From NCBI GenBank assembly GCA_022508525.1, contig JAFLVA010000009.1, positions 1 through 52,518 on the forward strand: a stretch of DNA of 52,518 bases. Direction: 5' to 3'. Below, piece by piece: positions 33,131 to 41,792 of the stretch (position 1 is the first letter of the stretch; each line of letters starts with the position of its first letter). A program made the translations under genes and the position numbers. This stretch comes from Erysipelotrichales bacterium (GTDB taxonomy: Bacteria > Bacillota_I > Bacilli_A > RFN20 > CAG-826). Under the pieces are notes generated by a model, which was given only the letters and a program-made list of their open reading frames with translations, was not told the origin of the DNA and did not search any database.

Positions 33131-33712
33131 TTATATGTGATTAGAAATATATTTTTTTAATTCTTCAATCGAACTTTTATTATTAATTGAGGTAAAAATA
33201 ATATCTGCATTTATTGAAGAGGATAACTTATGAACTTCTTTCATAGCTTTTGCTTTCTCACTTTGGTTAAGTTTATCTGCTTTTGTAAAAGTTATTAGAT
33301 AAGGTATATTTTCTTCATTAAAGAAATTTATTAAATCACTTTCTTCTTCACGTACCTCACGACGAGAATCTATTAAGAAGACTACTAATGATAGATAGGA
33401 ATTATTGTTAAAATAATCTTCCATCATTTTACCAAATACTTCATCATGTCTTCCACCTGCTTTAGAATAGCCATATCCTGGAGCATCAACAAGATATAGT
33501 GTATCTTTTATCTCAAAATAGTTTAAGAGACGTGTATGCCCAGGTTTTGAGGATGTAAAGCATAAAGATTTATTGTCACATAATGCATTAATAAGTGATG
33601 ATTTTCCAACATTAGATCTTCCAACAAATAAAACTTCTTTTAAATTTTTGTTTGGACGGTCTTTTTTCAAAGTAGCACTTTTTATAAAAGTGGCTGAACG
33701 AAAATTAAGCAT
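33131..33712 (-). CDS. engB: Ribosome biogenesis GTPase EngB (YsxC)
   Basis: Small essential GTPase of 50S assembly. The 193 residues show G1 GRSNVGKSS at about 31-39, the switch PGHTRLLNYF, G3 DAPGYGYSK and G4 TKADK. It follows lon with a one-base gap, the conserved lon-ysxC pair, and ends at a strong terminator. Confidence 0.97.
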   Translation of the reverse strand: MLNFRSATFIKSATLKKDRPNKNLKEVLFVGRSNVGKSSLINALCDNKSLCFTSSKPGHTRLLNYFEIKDTLYLVDAPGYGYSKAGGRHDEVFGKMMEDYFNNNSYLSLVVFLIDSRREVREEESDLINFFNEENIPYLITFTKADKLNQSEKAKAMKEVHKLSSSINADIIFTSINNKSSIEELKKYISNHI

Positions 33713-33713
33713 T

Positions 33714-36032
33714 TTAACCTCTTAATGCCACTTCAAGAGCATCATCAACACATTTCATTAGAACTATGTTCATTTGGTCTTTAACTTCTTTTGGAAGGTC
33801 ATTAACTTGTGGAGTATTATCATTAGGAACGATGATAGTTTTAATTCCACTTCTTAATGCCGCTAGTGATTTTTCACGTAATCCACCGATTGCAATAGCA
33901 TTTCCTCTAAGTGATACTTCACCAGTCATAGCAACATCTGCCCTTACTTTACGATTTGTTAGAGCAGAAATGATTGCTGTAGTAATTGCTACACCTGCTG
34001 ATGGACCATCTTTTGGTACGGCACCTTCAGGGAAATGGATATGGATATCATCTTTTTCAAAAATATCATTATCAATCTCATATTTAGATGCATTAGCACG
34101 TACATAATCAAGCGCGATTGTAGCAGATTCTTTCATAACGTCACCAAGACTTCCTGTTAAGACAAGTCTTCCTTTTCCGACATAGTGAGTAACTTCAATT
34201 GGAAGAATTGCTCCACCATATTGAGTATAGGCAAGTCCTGTTACTACACCAACTTGATCTTTCTTTTCACGTTTTTCTTCTGTAAAGAGTTCTGTACCTA
34301 ATAACTCTTTAACTTTCTTTTCGGTTATATGAACTTTTTTAAGTTTTTCATCATTGAGTAGTTCGACAACAACTTTACGGCAAATTGAAGCAATTTTACG
34401 CTCTAATTCACGTACACCCGCTTCACGAGTATAGTTATAAATAATTGCTAAAATTGCTTTATCATCAAACTTAATTTGTGATGGTTTCAAACCGGCTAAG
34501 TTCACTTGCTTTGCAATTAAATGATCTTTTGCAATGTGAAGTTTTTCTACAACTGTATAGGAACTAACTTCGATTAATTCTAAACGATCACGCAATGGTC
34601 CTGGAACATTTTCAATGTTATTTGCAGTAGCAATAAATAAAACATTTGATAAATCAAAAGCTTCTTCAACATAGTTATCGTTGAATTTAACGTTTTGTTC
34701 AGGGTCTAATACTTCTAAAAGTGCTGAGGCTGGATCACCTTTATATGAATTAGCAAGTTTATCAACTTCATCTAACAAGAATACAGGGTTATTGACACCT
34801 ACTCTACGCATACCTGCAATGATTCTACCTGGCATTGCTCCTACATAGGTACGGCGATGTCCACGAATTTCTGCTTCATCAGATATACCACCTAAAGCTA
34901 CACGATGAAATTTTCGGTTTAAAGCACGAGCAACACTTCTACCTAGTGATGTCTTACCTACACCTGGGGCACCGTATAAACACAAAATTGGTGCTTTTAG
35001 ATTACCAGTCATTTTCTTAACTGCTAAATATTCAATAAGGCGGTCTTTTACTTTTTCTAGTCCATAGTGATCTTCATCTAAAATTTCACGGGCGTGTTTT
35101 AAATCGTCGTTATCTTCTGTCGATTCAAACCAAGGTAAATTCATTAAAGTATCAATATAATTTTTGATAATAGAGCTTTCTAATGAGGCTTGTGGCATCA
35201 TTTGATAACGCTTCAATTCTGATTTGACTTTGGCTTTAATTTCTTCTGGATATGGATTATTCTCTAATCTTTCTAAAATTTTAGATTCAGAATCATTTGC
35301 GTCTTCATCTTCACCAAGTTCACTACGAATGGCCTTGAGTTTTTCACGTAATATATACTCTTTTTGGGCTTTTTCTGTTGATTTATGGATTTTATCAGCA
35401 ATCGATTTATCAACTTCTCGTACAGCTTTTTCTTGATTTATAGCCTTAAGAAGCAACTCTAAGCGAGCATTTATATTTAATGTTTCTAATACTTCTTGTT
35501 TTGCTTTAATTGTAAGAGGCATATTATGCGTGAGCATATTGGAAAGTTGGACAGATGATACACCTTTTGACAATTGATTAATAAATGATTTAGGTAGAGC
35601 ATCAAGTAAATCTGCCATTTGCTCTAATTCATGAATAATTGAGCGAATTAATGCCTCTTCTTCAATACGATCACCTAAAACATCGTTTAATTCAACATAT
35701 GAAGCAATTAGACTATTACCATCTGGTCCGTTTGCAACTGATTTGATTTTAATTCTAAATTTCGGGTCGATTCTAACGCGTGTATATTCCTTTAACTCTG
35801 TTACTGAGATTACACGACAAAAGGTACCAATATAATAAAAATCTGTTAATCCTGGTTTATCAACAGCTGCATCAATTTGTGATACAACTAAAATACTATT
35901 ATCATATGCTTTAGAAAGTTCAACACTTGCCAAAGTTGGGGTTCTGATAGCCTCTATTGTAGTTGGGCAGCCCGGAAATGCGACAAGGCCACGTGTAACA
36001 ATTAGAGGTGCGATTAACTCTTTATTTTCCAT
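33714..36032 (-). CDS. lon: ATP-dependent protease Lon (LonA type)
   Basis: Cytosolic AAA+ serine protease that degrades misfolded and regulatory proteins. The 772 residues comprise a substrate-binding N-domain (1-about 200), a coiled coil, the AAA+ module with Walker A GAPGVGKTSLG and Walker B VFLLDEVDK, and the protease domain with catalytic Ser in PKDGPSAGVA and Lys in GGLREKSLAALRSG. GGAGGTAAGTTATT precedes the ATG. In B. subtilis lonB and clpX lie between lonA and tig; here tig is next. Confidence 0.98.
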   Translation of the reverse strand: MENKELIAPLIVTRGLVAFPGCPTTIEAIRTPTLASVELSKAYDNSILVVSQIDAAVDKPGLTDFYYIGTFCRVISVTELKEYTRVRIDPKFRIKIKSVANGPDGNSLIASYVELNDVLGDRIEEEALIRSIIHELEQMADLLDALPKSFINQLSKGVSSVQLSNMLTHNMPLTIKAKQEVLETLNINARLELLLKAINQEKAVREVDKSIADKIHKSTEKAQKEYILREKLKAIRSELGEDEDANDSESKILERLENNPYPEEIKAKVKSELKRYQMMPQASLESSIIKNYIDTLMNLPWFESTEDNDDLKHAREILDEDHYGLEKVKDRLIEYLAVKKMTGNLKAPILCLYGAPGVGKTSLGRSVARALNRKFHRVALGGISDEAEIRGHRRTYVGAMPGRIIAGMRRVGVNNPVFLLDEVDKLANSYKGDPASALLEVLDPEQNVKFNDNYVEEAFDLSNVLFIATANNIENVPGPLRDRLELIEVSSYTVVEKLHIAKDHLIAKQVNLAGLKPSQIKFDDKAILAIIYNYTREAGVRELERKIASICRKVVVELLNDEKLKKVHITEKKVKELLGTELFTEEKREKKDQVGVVTGLAYTQYGGAILPIEVTHYVGKGRLVLTGSLGDVMKESATIALDYVRANASKYEIDNDIFEKDDIHIHFPEGAVPKDGPSAGVAITTAIISALTNRKVRADVAMTGEVSLRGNAIAIGGLREKSLAALRSGIKTIIVPNDNTPQVNDLPKEVKDQMNIVLMKCVDDALEVALRG

Positions 36033-36065
36033 AATAACTTACCTCCTTTATTTATTATGAGTTAG

Positions 36066-36089
36066 AAAAAATGGCCGAAGCCATTTTTT
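36066..36089 (-). terminator. Terminator after tig
   Basis: Perfect 10-bp stem AAAAAATGGC/GCCATTTTTT with a CGAA tetraloop (36066-36075, 36080-36089). It overlaps the tig stop and ends tig before lon. Confidence 0.85.
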
Positions 36090-37362
36090 ATTTGTTGTTT
36101 TGTAATAAGAATGTAACAATTTGATTTTGTTTGATATCTGAAATAAATCTATCTTTGTTTTTGAAAACAATTTCTTTAATTTTTTCTGCTTCCATGCCGT
36201 ATTGTTCGGCCATTTTAGCAATTTCGAATTCGATAGTTGTATCAGTAACTTCGATTTCTTCTGCTTTAGCAATTTCTTCCATTATGAAGAAGCGGACAAT
36301 ATTATTTTTTGCATCTTCCTTCATTCTATTACGAACAATTTCTTCAGAAGTACTTGCAATTTTGTAATATGAATCCATATCTAAGCCATTTTGTTCAACT
36401 TGTTGTTTTAAATTATTGAACATACCTTCAGCTTCTTCATCAACGAATTCTTGTGGGACACTTGCTTCAGAATTCTTAACAATTGCATCCATTAAAGCAT
36501 CAAAGTAACGTTTGTCTTCTGATCTTTTTGCTTTTTCTTCTAAATCCTTCTTGACGAATTCTTTATATTCTTCAACTGTCTTTACATCTTTAATGTCAAG
36601 ATCAGCGACAAATTCTTCGCTTAATTCAGGTACTACTTTTTCTTTTACTTCATGTACGACAACTTTAAATGCTGCTTCTTTATCATTTAATCCATTTGGA
36701 TAATTTGATGGGAAAGTAACAACGACATCGCGATTTTCTTCAGCTTTAGCACCCACTAATTGATCTTCAAATCCTGGAACAAATTGGTTAGATCCTAATT
36801 CAAGAGAGAAGTTTTCTGCTTTACCACCATCAAATGCAACACCATCAATAAATCCTTCAAAGTCGATAACTACTGTATCTCCAAGTTTAGCAGCATCTTC
36901 TTTTAAAACTAATTCAGCATTGTCTTTTAAGCGTTTTGCGATTTCTTCATCTAATTCTTTTTTGCTTACTTTTAATTCGTTATGGCCAATTTCTAAGCCT
37001 TTGTATTGACCTAATTTAATTTCAGGACGTGTTGGGATTAAAATCACAACTTCACATTCTGTATCGGATAATTTGTTTACATTAACTGTTGGACGAGCAA
37101 CTGGTACAATGTTTTCTTCAGTTAAAACTTTAGTATAGGAATCTTGAAGTAAAGCATCTAAAGCATTATTAACAATATCAGCTTCACGCACTCTTTCTTT
37201 TGCAAGTTGAAGAGGAGCGTGTCCTTTACGGAATCCTTTGATTTCAACATTTTTTACTAATTTATTTAATGCAGCGTCGCGAGCAGCTTTCCATTCTTCT
37301 GGTTCAAATGTTACAGTAACTTCTGTGCGACAATTTTCTAATTTTTTAATATCTCTTTTCAT
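36088..37362 (-). CDS. tig: Trigger factor
   Basis: Ribosome-bound chaperone and prolyl isomerase. The 424 residues contain the ribosome-binding signature GFRKGHAPL near residue 43, the FKBP-type domain (GDTVVIDFEGFIDGVAFDGG, about 157-240) and a helical C-terminal chaperone domain. A GGAGGTATATTT site precedes the ATG, a promoter lies 40 bases upstream and a terminator follows, so it is probably monocistronic. Confidence 0.98.
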   Translation of the reverse strand: MKRDIKKLENCRTEVTVTFEPEEWKAARDAALNKLVKNVEIKGFRKGHAPLQLAKERVREADIVNNALDALLQDSYTKVLTEENIVPVARPTVNVNKLSDTECEVVILIPTRPEIKLGQYKGLEIGHNELKVSKKELDEEIAKRLKDNAELVLKEDAAKLGDTVVIDFEGFIDGVAFDGGKAENFSLELGSNQFVPGFEDQLVGAKAEENRDVVVTFPSNYPNGLNDKEAAFKVVVHEVKEKVVPELSEEFVADLDIKDVKTVEEYKEFVKKDLEEKAKRSEDKRYFDALMDAIVKNSEASVPQEFVDEEAEGMFNNLKQQVEQNGLDMDSYYKIASTSEEIVRNRMKEDAKNNIVRFFIMEEIAKAEEIEVTDTTIEFEIAKMAEQYGMEAEKIKEIVFKNKDRFISDIKQNQIVTFLLQNNK

Positions 37363-37397
37363 AAATATACCTCCGAGTTTCTTTTTGCACGTTTTAA

Positions 37398-37426
37398 ATT
37401 ATATATTAAATATAATTTCATTACAA
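37398..37426 (-). promoter_or_regulatory. Promoter of tig
   Basis: Perfect -10 TATAAT (37398-37403), 17-base spacer, -35 TTGTAA (37421-37426). A TTGACA (37434-37439) slightly further upstream could serve a second start. Confidence 0.5.
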
Positions 37427-37472
37427 CTATAATTGTCAATTTCTGCCAAGATGCACTTAAACTCATTAAAAT

Positions 37473-37497
37473 AAAAAATCCCTGTTGCTAGGGATTT
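37473..37497 (-). terminator. Terminator after TPR-like gene
   Basis: Perfect 8-bp stem AAATCCCT/AGGGATTT (37476-37483, 37490-37497) with a T-rich tail on the minus strand. Confidence 0.85.
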
Positions 37498-37524
37498 AAT
37501 ATATACCTTTAAAAGATTCCTATT

Positions 37525-38436
37525 TTATTGCTCGGTGTTTAAAGTTTCTTTGATACATTTCTTAATAGAAAGTATTGTCTCTTTATTTAAATGTTTTTGC
37601 TCTATGATATCTTCGATACTTTTTGTATCCTTTTGGAACATTTCGTTTGCGAGCATATAAAATGCCAAAATATATTCTTCTTCTCCATCTTCAAAAATTG
37701 TATCGGGATATATTTTTAAGGCATATTCAGCAATTAATTGACTCATAAGATTTAATATTGAGACATCTTTATCATTTATATTGCCATAGACTATTTTTTC
37801 TATTTCATCCATCGTAAGAATTGGATCCAGATAATGTGGTGTAACAATGTATTCTTTGTTATCTTTAATAATTTTTACTTCATCGTCTACATGTTTTTCC
37901 ACTAATAAGATTAAAATTAGACTTTTTATAGTATCATCGATTTTATCACTAATTAATGCATTCTTTAAATATGATAAAAAAGGTTTTATATCACGTTTTT
38001 GTATCTCATAGACTGATTTTAAAAACAAATCTTTTTTATCATAATTTTTGATATTTTTGATGATTTCACTATCAGATATTTTAGAAGATTTATCATTCAT
38101 TTTTTTATAAATATATTGCTTCAAACTCGGCAATAATTCTTCGACTTCTATAGAAATATATGGTAATTCTTCAAAATACGAAAATGTCGTTAAAGCTTTT
38201 ACAAAATCATTATTTAAAAGGTATAAATCTATATTTAAAAACATCAATTTTTTTGGATCGTCTTTTAGTAAAATCTCTCGATTATTTTCAATAGTGCGAA
38301 TAGCATTATCAATTTGATTCATTTGAACATATGAATCCACTACTAGCCATATTTCTTGAGGGATAGTAGAGAGTTCTAATTCTTCTACTATTTTTTGATA
38401 TTCACCTTTTTTAAATAATTCTTCATATATGCTCAT
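37525..38436 (-). CDS. Helical-repeat (TPR-like) protein, YsoA-like by position
   Basis: A soluble 303-residue protein, almost all alpha-helical, acidic and Lys/Glu/Ile-rich. The first 100 residues show a TPR-like rhythm (YEELFKKGEYQKIVEELE, VVDSYVQMNQIDNAIRTIE, DLYLLNNDFVKALTTF). B. subtilis has the TPR protein YsoA directly upstream of tig, which is the same place, so it may be the counterpart; helical-repeat sequences cannot be matched with confidence by eye. No enzyme motif. Its own promoter with an unusual double dyad lies upstream and a terminator downstream. Confidence 0.75.
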   Translation of the reverse strand: MSIYEELFKKGEYQKIVEELELSTIPQEIWLVVDSYVQMNQIDNAIRTIENNREILLKDDPKKLMFLNIDLYLLNNDFVKALTTFSYFEELPYISIEVEELLPSLKQYIYKKMNDKSSKISDSEIIKNIKNYDKKDLFLKSVYEIQKRDIKPFLSYLKNALISDKIDDTIKSLILILLVEKHVDDEVKIIKDNKEYIVTPHYLDPILTMDEIEKIVYGNINDKDVSILNLMSQLIAEYALKIYPDTIFEDGEEEYILAFYMLANEMFQKDTKSIEDIIEQKHLNKETILSIKKCIKETLNTEQ

Positions 38437-38465
38437 GACATTACCGCCTTATTAATTTTATATAC

Positions 38466-38492
38466 ATGCTAAATTATAGCATAAAATTATGC
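38466..38492 (-). promoter_or_regulatory. Extended -10 promoter overlapped by two dyads
   Basis: On the minus strand TGCTATAAT (38473-38481) is an extended -10. It is covered by a perfect dyad ATGCTA/TAGCAT (38466-38482), and a second dyad GCATAA/TTATGC (38479-38492) abuts it. The dyads are where a repressor site would be expected. Confidence 0.4.
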
Positions 38493-38574
38493 TTATCAGT
38501 CACAACATTTTAAATTGAACTTAGACAAGAAAATGAATTATAGTTGACTATACATCATTTATTAATAAGATAGC

Positions 38575-39327
38575 TTAAAATAGATAAGATAAAAATGAAT
38601 TGTCATACTTTTGATTTGATGAATTTTCCCATCCATAAATTGAAAAACCAATTACGTCATATAATTTTAGTCCATTAATTTGTATAGTTTCATCTCTGTA
38701 ATTTTTTTTAGAATCATCAACTACATCTATTTGATCGCAATTAGGCATGATATTATATTGCGAATATTTATTTATGGGTTCTAACCATCCCATAGTATAA
38801 ACAAAAATAATTGTACTTGTGACATCGTCTAATAGAATATATTCATATACTTGCCATTTTTGATGTGGATTCATCCATTGTAAAATATATGCTGGATAAT
38901 CAAAATGTTCAGTATCATAAATTGGCTTTTCGGAAAACTCTTCATATGAAAAACTAAATCCATCTAACCCTTCTTTGAAAAGATTAAAATTATTTTCGTC
39001 TAATTGGCATGTAAAATATGTTTCATATGTGTCTACATCTATTCCAGCGTGCCATTCAAAATAAAAGTCAGTTAGCGTTGTAGGAGTTTCTCTTGGAAAT
39101 AAAATCAAATAAGAATTATATAAATATTCTCCAAAGCCAAAAAGATCATTTCTACGTGCAGATAGGGTCGCGTGCTTATTCCATTCTTTAACGATTGTAT
39201 ACATTTTTTGATAATTTTCTGTTCCTGTTACTTTTAGTGACAGCTTGCAAGAGCATAAGGATATAGCACAAGCGAAAGAAATAATTGGTAAGATAATCTT
39301 TTTTGCAGTTTTCTTTACTTTTAACAT
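38575..39327 (-). CDS. Putative lipoprotein, unknown function
   Basis: The 250 residues begin with a basic region and a hydrophobic segment ending LCSC (Cys27), an acceptable though not ideal lipobox. The body is rich in Tyr, Phe, Trp and Asp (for example YFEWHAGIDVDTYETYF) with no domain I recognise. It stands between the TPR-like gene and tRNA-Arg, where B. subtilis has nothing similar, and has its own promoter. No terminator is obvious after its stop. Expression by a lineage-specific surface protein is the most that can be said. Confidence 0.75.
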   Translation of the reverse strand: MLKVKKTAKKIILPIISFACAISLCSCKLSLKVTGTENYQKMYTIVKEWNKHATLSARRNDLFGFGEYLYNSYLILFPRETPTTLTDFYFEWHAGIDVDTYETYFTCQLDENNFNLFKEGLDGFSFSYEEFSEKPIYDTEHFDYPAYILQWMNPHQKWQVYEYILLDDVTSTIIFVYTMGWLEPINKYSQYNIMPNCDQIDVVDDSKKNYRDETIQINGLKLYDVIGFSIYGWENSSNQKYDNSFLSYLF

Positions 39328-39349
39328 TTTTAATCTACCTCACACTCTT

Positions 39350-39378
39350 ATAGTATTATATTAGTATGTTTTTATCAA
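39350..39378 (-). promoter_or_regulatory. Candidate promoter of lipoprotein gene
   Basis: -35 TTGATA (39373-39378), 17-base spacer, -10 TACTAT (39350-39355), about 25 bases before the start codon. Confidence 0.45.
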
Positions 39379-39469
39379 CTTGGTTAAAGGAAAGTTTAGT
39401 AGCGTTACTATGCGTTTTGCTCTTACAAATGATGAATAGTAATTAATTCTATTAATTAAACACGTAAGC

Positions 39470-39501
39470 AAAAAAAATAACCTATTTAGTACAAATAGGT
39501 T
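39470..39501 (-). terminator. Terminator after tRNA-Arg
   Basis: Perfect 9-bp stem AACCTATTT/AAATAGGTT (39479-39487, 39493-39501) with a long T-rich tail on the minus strand. Confidence 0.85.
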
Positions 39502-39515
39502 AGATTTATCTAAAA

Positions 39516-39592
39516 TGGCGTCCTTGGAGAGATTCGAACTCCCGACCTACGGCTTAGAAGGCAGTTGCTCTATCCAGCTGAGCTACAAGGAC
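39516..39592 (-). tRNA. tRNA-Arg (UCU)
   Basis: A 77-base tRNA with encoded CCA. Acceptor GTCCTTG pairs with CAAGGAC, the D arm is AGCTCAGCTGGATAGAGCA, the anticodon loop CTTCTAA gives anticodon TCT (reads AGA), and the T arm is GTCGGGAGTTCGAATCTC split by its loop. It has its own promoter and terminator. Confidence 0.97.
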
Positions 39593-39601
39593 ACGCCATT
39601 T

Positions 39602-39629
39602 ATATTACCATAATTAAAGATTTTTTCAA
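39602..39629 (-). promoter_or_regulatory. Promoter of tRNA-Arg
   Basis: -35 TTGAAA (39624-39629), 16-base spacer, -10 TAATAT (39602-39607), ten bases before the tRNA 5' end. Confidence 0.5.
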
Positions 39630-39647
39630 GTGTTTTGAATTAATTTA

Positions 39648-40772
39648 CTATAATTGAACTTCATTATAGACAAATGATGATACTTTAAAGTCTTCTTCAT
39701 CAATAATTCCGTCAACTTCATAGTCTTCGCCTTCAAACGTAAGGTTTACTCTATAATCAAGATCTGAATAATCAAATGTCAAAGCCATTAGCTCGTAAAG
39801 TTCCTTAGAAATAGTTACATCATCTACCATGCCCTCTTTAGTAATATCTAATGATACTGTTTTATCATTAATGACAGGTGAACTAGACATATTTAAATAA
39901 GAGTATTCTTTAACTTTTTTTAATCCTGTATATGTACTTGGTTTTATATCAATAGCATTATAAACTGTGTCTACTTTTGTTTGACCTTTTTCTGCCTCAA
40001 CAGTCATTGGAACATAGAAATTATTCTTATTGATTTTTTTGTTATAAATCATTACTACTTCTTCGCTTTTACTTGTTTCACTTAATGAAGATACTTGCTT
40101 GTTAATTCCAATACTTTTATCTAATACAGTAGGAATCACATAGTTACCAGCAACTTTATCAGTTAAACAGCCGTCAACACAAAATCTTAATCCATTTACT
40201 CCATCAAAATCTAAAAATGTATAAGTAAGTGCTTCGACTGTACGCATGATATTTTTCATTGGAAGTTTTTCAAATTCTGAAGAAAAATCTAAAGTTAAAA
40301 TTCCATTATTTAATTTAATATCATTTAATTTAGTATCAGATGGGATGTAGCCTCTCATCGTGTCATTTTCATATTTTTTATTATCTTTAATAAGATTAAA
40401 TACATCTAAAATTTCTTCATCTTTTGTCATGCGTTCCTCTAAAGAAACACTCACAGGCACAACCATATTATCATCACTTAATAAAAATACTCTATGTGTT
40501 GTTGTGTCATCGACAAGTGTTACATTGACTTTAACACCTTCTTTAGGACGTGTAAGTATCCCAATTGTAATACCTGCAATTGCTACTGCGATTGGTACTA
40601 TAAATAAACTTGCTTTTTTTAATGATAATTTCGTCGAAACAAAAACTTTTGGCATTTTGCTTTCCTTGAATTTTAGTTTTGGTTCCTTTTTCTTTACAAT
40701 TTTTTCTTTTCTTTTAAAGAGATTAACAAACTTCACTTTCAATGTTAAAAAAAAGTTTTTAATTTTTTTCAT
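39648..40772 (-). CDS. gerM: GerM-like protein with two GerMN domains
   Basis: A membrane-anchored protein of about 374 residues: a basic cytosolic N-terminus with KR-rich runs (1-about 50), one membrane helix (about 51-70), then two GerMN domains (about 80-215 and 230-370). The first has YIPSDTKLNDIKLNNGILTL (landmark) and LTYTFLDFDGVNGLRFCVDG. In Bacillus GerM is a sporulation lipoprotein needed for septal and engulfment-stage assembly with SpoIIQ; here the anchor is a helix, not a lipobox. I use the ATG at 40772, 7 bases after GAGGTG; an in-frame TTG at 40787 overlaps that site. It follows racE, as in B. subtilis. Confidence 0.85.
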   Translation of the reverse strand: MKKIKNFFLTLKVKFVNLFKRKEKIVKKKEPKLKFKESKMPKVFVSTKLSLKKASLFIVPIAVAIAGITIGILTRPKEGVKVNVTLVDDTTTHRVFLLSDDNMVVPVSVSLEERMTKDEEILDVFNLIKDNKKYENDTMRGYIPSDTKLNDIKLNNGILTLDFSSEFEKLPMKNIMRTVEALTYTFLDFDGVNGLRFCVDGCLTDKVAGNYVIPTVLDKSIGINKQVSSLSETSKSEEVVMIYNKKINKNNFYVPMTVEAEKGQTKVDTVYNAIDIKPSTYTGLKKVKEYSYLNMSSSPVINDKTVSLDITKEGMVDDVTISKELYELMALTFDYSDLDYRVNLTFEGEDYEVDGIIDEEDFKVSSFVYNEVQL

Positions 40773-40799
40773 GACCATGCACCTCAATAAAATATATTA

Positions 40800-41450
40800 C
40801 TAGCACAAAATTTTATTACTGAAATTTAAGTAGCTTACTAAGTATTTTTTTGCTTTTCTATTTCCATCAAGTGAAATATATCCGGAATTCGGAAGTTTTT
40901 CGATAATTTTGTCTTCACTAGATATGAATATTTTATTTTTAAAAAAATCTTCAAAGATGAATTTAATTAAGGGAAAATGTGTGCAGCCTAGAATTACTTT
41001 ATCTGTTTTTAATTCAAGTTTACTTACAAAGTTAATTATCTCTTTTATTTGATTACGTTCAATTAAACTTGGTAAGACACTACCATCTATTACAAAAGGA
41101 TGATTAACATTTCTTAGTGTTCCTAAAGTAGCTAAAAAAGTTGTATTATCATCGAGCATCTTTAAATTTTCCTCAAATATTGAATATATTTCAATATTAT
41201 ATTTTGTAATATCAATGAATTTTAAATATGAGGATATTGTATTGCAGGCAATAATGATTTTATCATACTTTTTGCATGCGTAATTAAGAATAAATTTTAA
41301 GTGATTAATAATAAATTTTTGATCTTTTTTTCCTATTGGAAAAACATCATCATCCATATATAAATAGTATTCGTTATATTTTTGTTGCTTGAATATACTT
41401 CTTAAAAAAGGTAATACGCCTACACCTGTGTCATAAAGCATTACTTTCAT
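40800..41450 (-). CDS. racE: Glutamate racemase (short)
   Basis: Cofactor-independent enzyme making D-glutamate for peptidoglycan. At 216 residues it is shorter than the usual 260-270. The catalytic elements are visible: the N-terminal DTGVGVLPFL, the first active Cys in IIACNTIS and the second in ILGCTHFPL. An AGAGGAAG site precedes the ATG. racE-gerM is the B. subtilis order; the gap to gerM is 27 bases, so cell-wall precursor supply and a sporulation gene share a transcript. The shortening lies mostly in the second lobe, but the end is a natural stop. Confidence 0.9.
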   Translation of the reverse strand: MKVMLYDTGVGVLPFLRSIFKQQKYNEYYLYMDDDVFPIGKKDQKFIINHLKFILNYACKKYDKIIIACNTISSYLKFIDITKYNIEIYSIFEENLKMLDDNTTFLATLGTLRNVNHPFVIDGSVLPSLIERNQIKEIINFVSKLELKTDKVILGCTHFPLIKFIFEDFFKNKIFISSEDKIIEKLPNSGYISLDGNRKAKKYLVSYLNFSNKILC

Positions 41451-41495
41451 ATGTTCTTCCTCTTTATAACTTATTTACGTTAGTTCGAAAAAATG

Positions 41496-41522
41496 TAAAA
41501 AAATAGCCATCAGTGATGGCTA
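41496..41522 (-). terminator. Terminator after gerE
   Basis: Inverted repeat TAGCCAT/ATGGCTA (41504-41510, 41516-41522) with a seven-T tail on the minus strand. It overlaps the gerE stop. Confidence 0.88.
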
Positions 41523-41723
41523 CAAAGAAATTTCATTCATTCTTATTAATTCCACTACTGCGTGAGCACGTCCTTTAACACCTAATTTTTGCATAACATT
41601 AGATATGTGATTGCGAACCGTTTTTTCTGAGATAAACAGTTCTTGTGCAATATCACGTGTCGAGTAGTTTTGGACTAACAGAGTAAAGACTTCTCTTTCA
41701 CGTTTTGTAAGTAGTGATGGCAT
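41520..41723 (-). CDS. gerE: Spore-coat transcription regulator GerE
   Basis: A 67-residue stand-alone LuxR-type helix-turn-helix protein with no receiver domain. The sequence LLTKREREVF, ELFISEKTVRNHISN and MQKLGVKGRAHAVVEL is almost identical to B. subtilis GerE, the last mother-cell regulator, which works with sigma-K on coat genes. Such conservation in a 67-residue protein is strong. AAGGAGAATTT precedes the ATG, a sigma-K-like -10 lies 21 bases upstream and a terminator overlaps the stop, so it is monocistronic. It lies next to racE-gerM, near uvrC, as in B. subtilis. Confidence 0.93.
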   Translation of the reverse strand: MPSLLTKREREVFTLLVQNYSTRDIAQELFISEKTVRNHISNVMQKLGVKGRAHAVVELIRMNEISL

Positions 41724-41743
41724 AAATTCTCCTTATGTCATTT

Positions 41744-41752
41744 TATTTTATG
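41744..41752 (-). promoter_or_regulatory. Candidate sigma-K-type -10 of gerE
   Basis: CATAAAATA on the minus strand fits the sigma-K -10 pattern CATAnnnTA, and gerE is a sigma-K gene in B. subtilis. No clear AC-type -35 is found 16-17 bases upstream. Confidence 0.3.
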
Positions 41753-41792
41753 CAACATTTTAGAATTTGCTTATAAATAGTTAAATAATAGG

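Noticed and set aside
38575-39327. Toxin or phage origin for the orphan lipoprotein
   Set aside because: Base composition is like the neighbours and no phage or toxin motif is visible.
39516-39592. tRNA-Arg as an integration site for a mobile island
   Set aside because: No integrase, no direct repeat of the tRNA 3' end and only one unknown lipoprotein gene adjacent.
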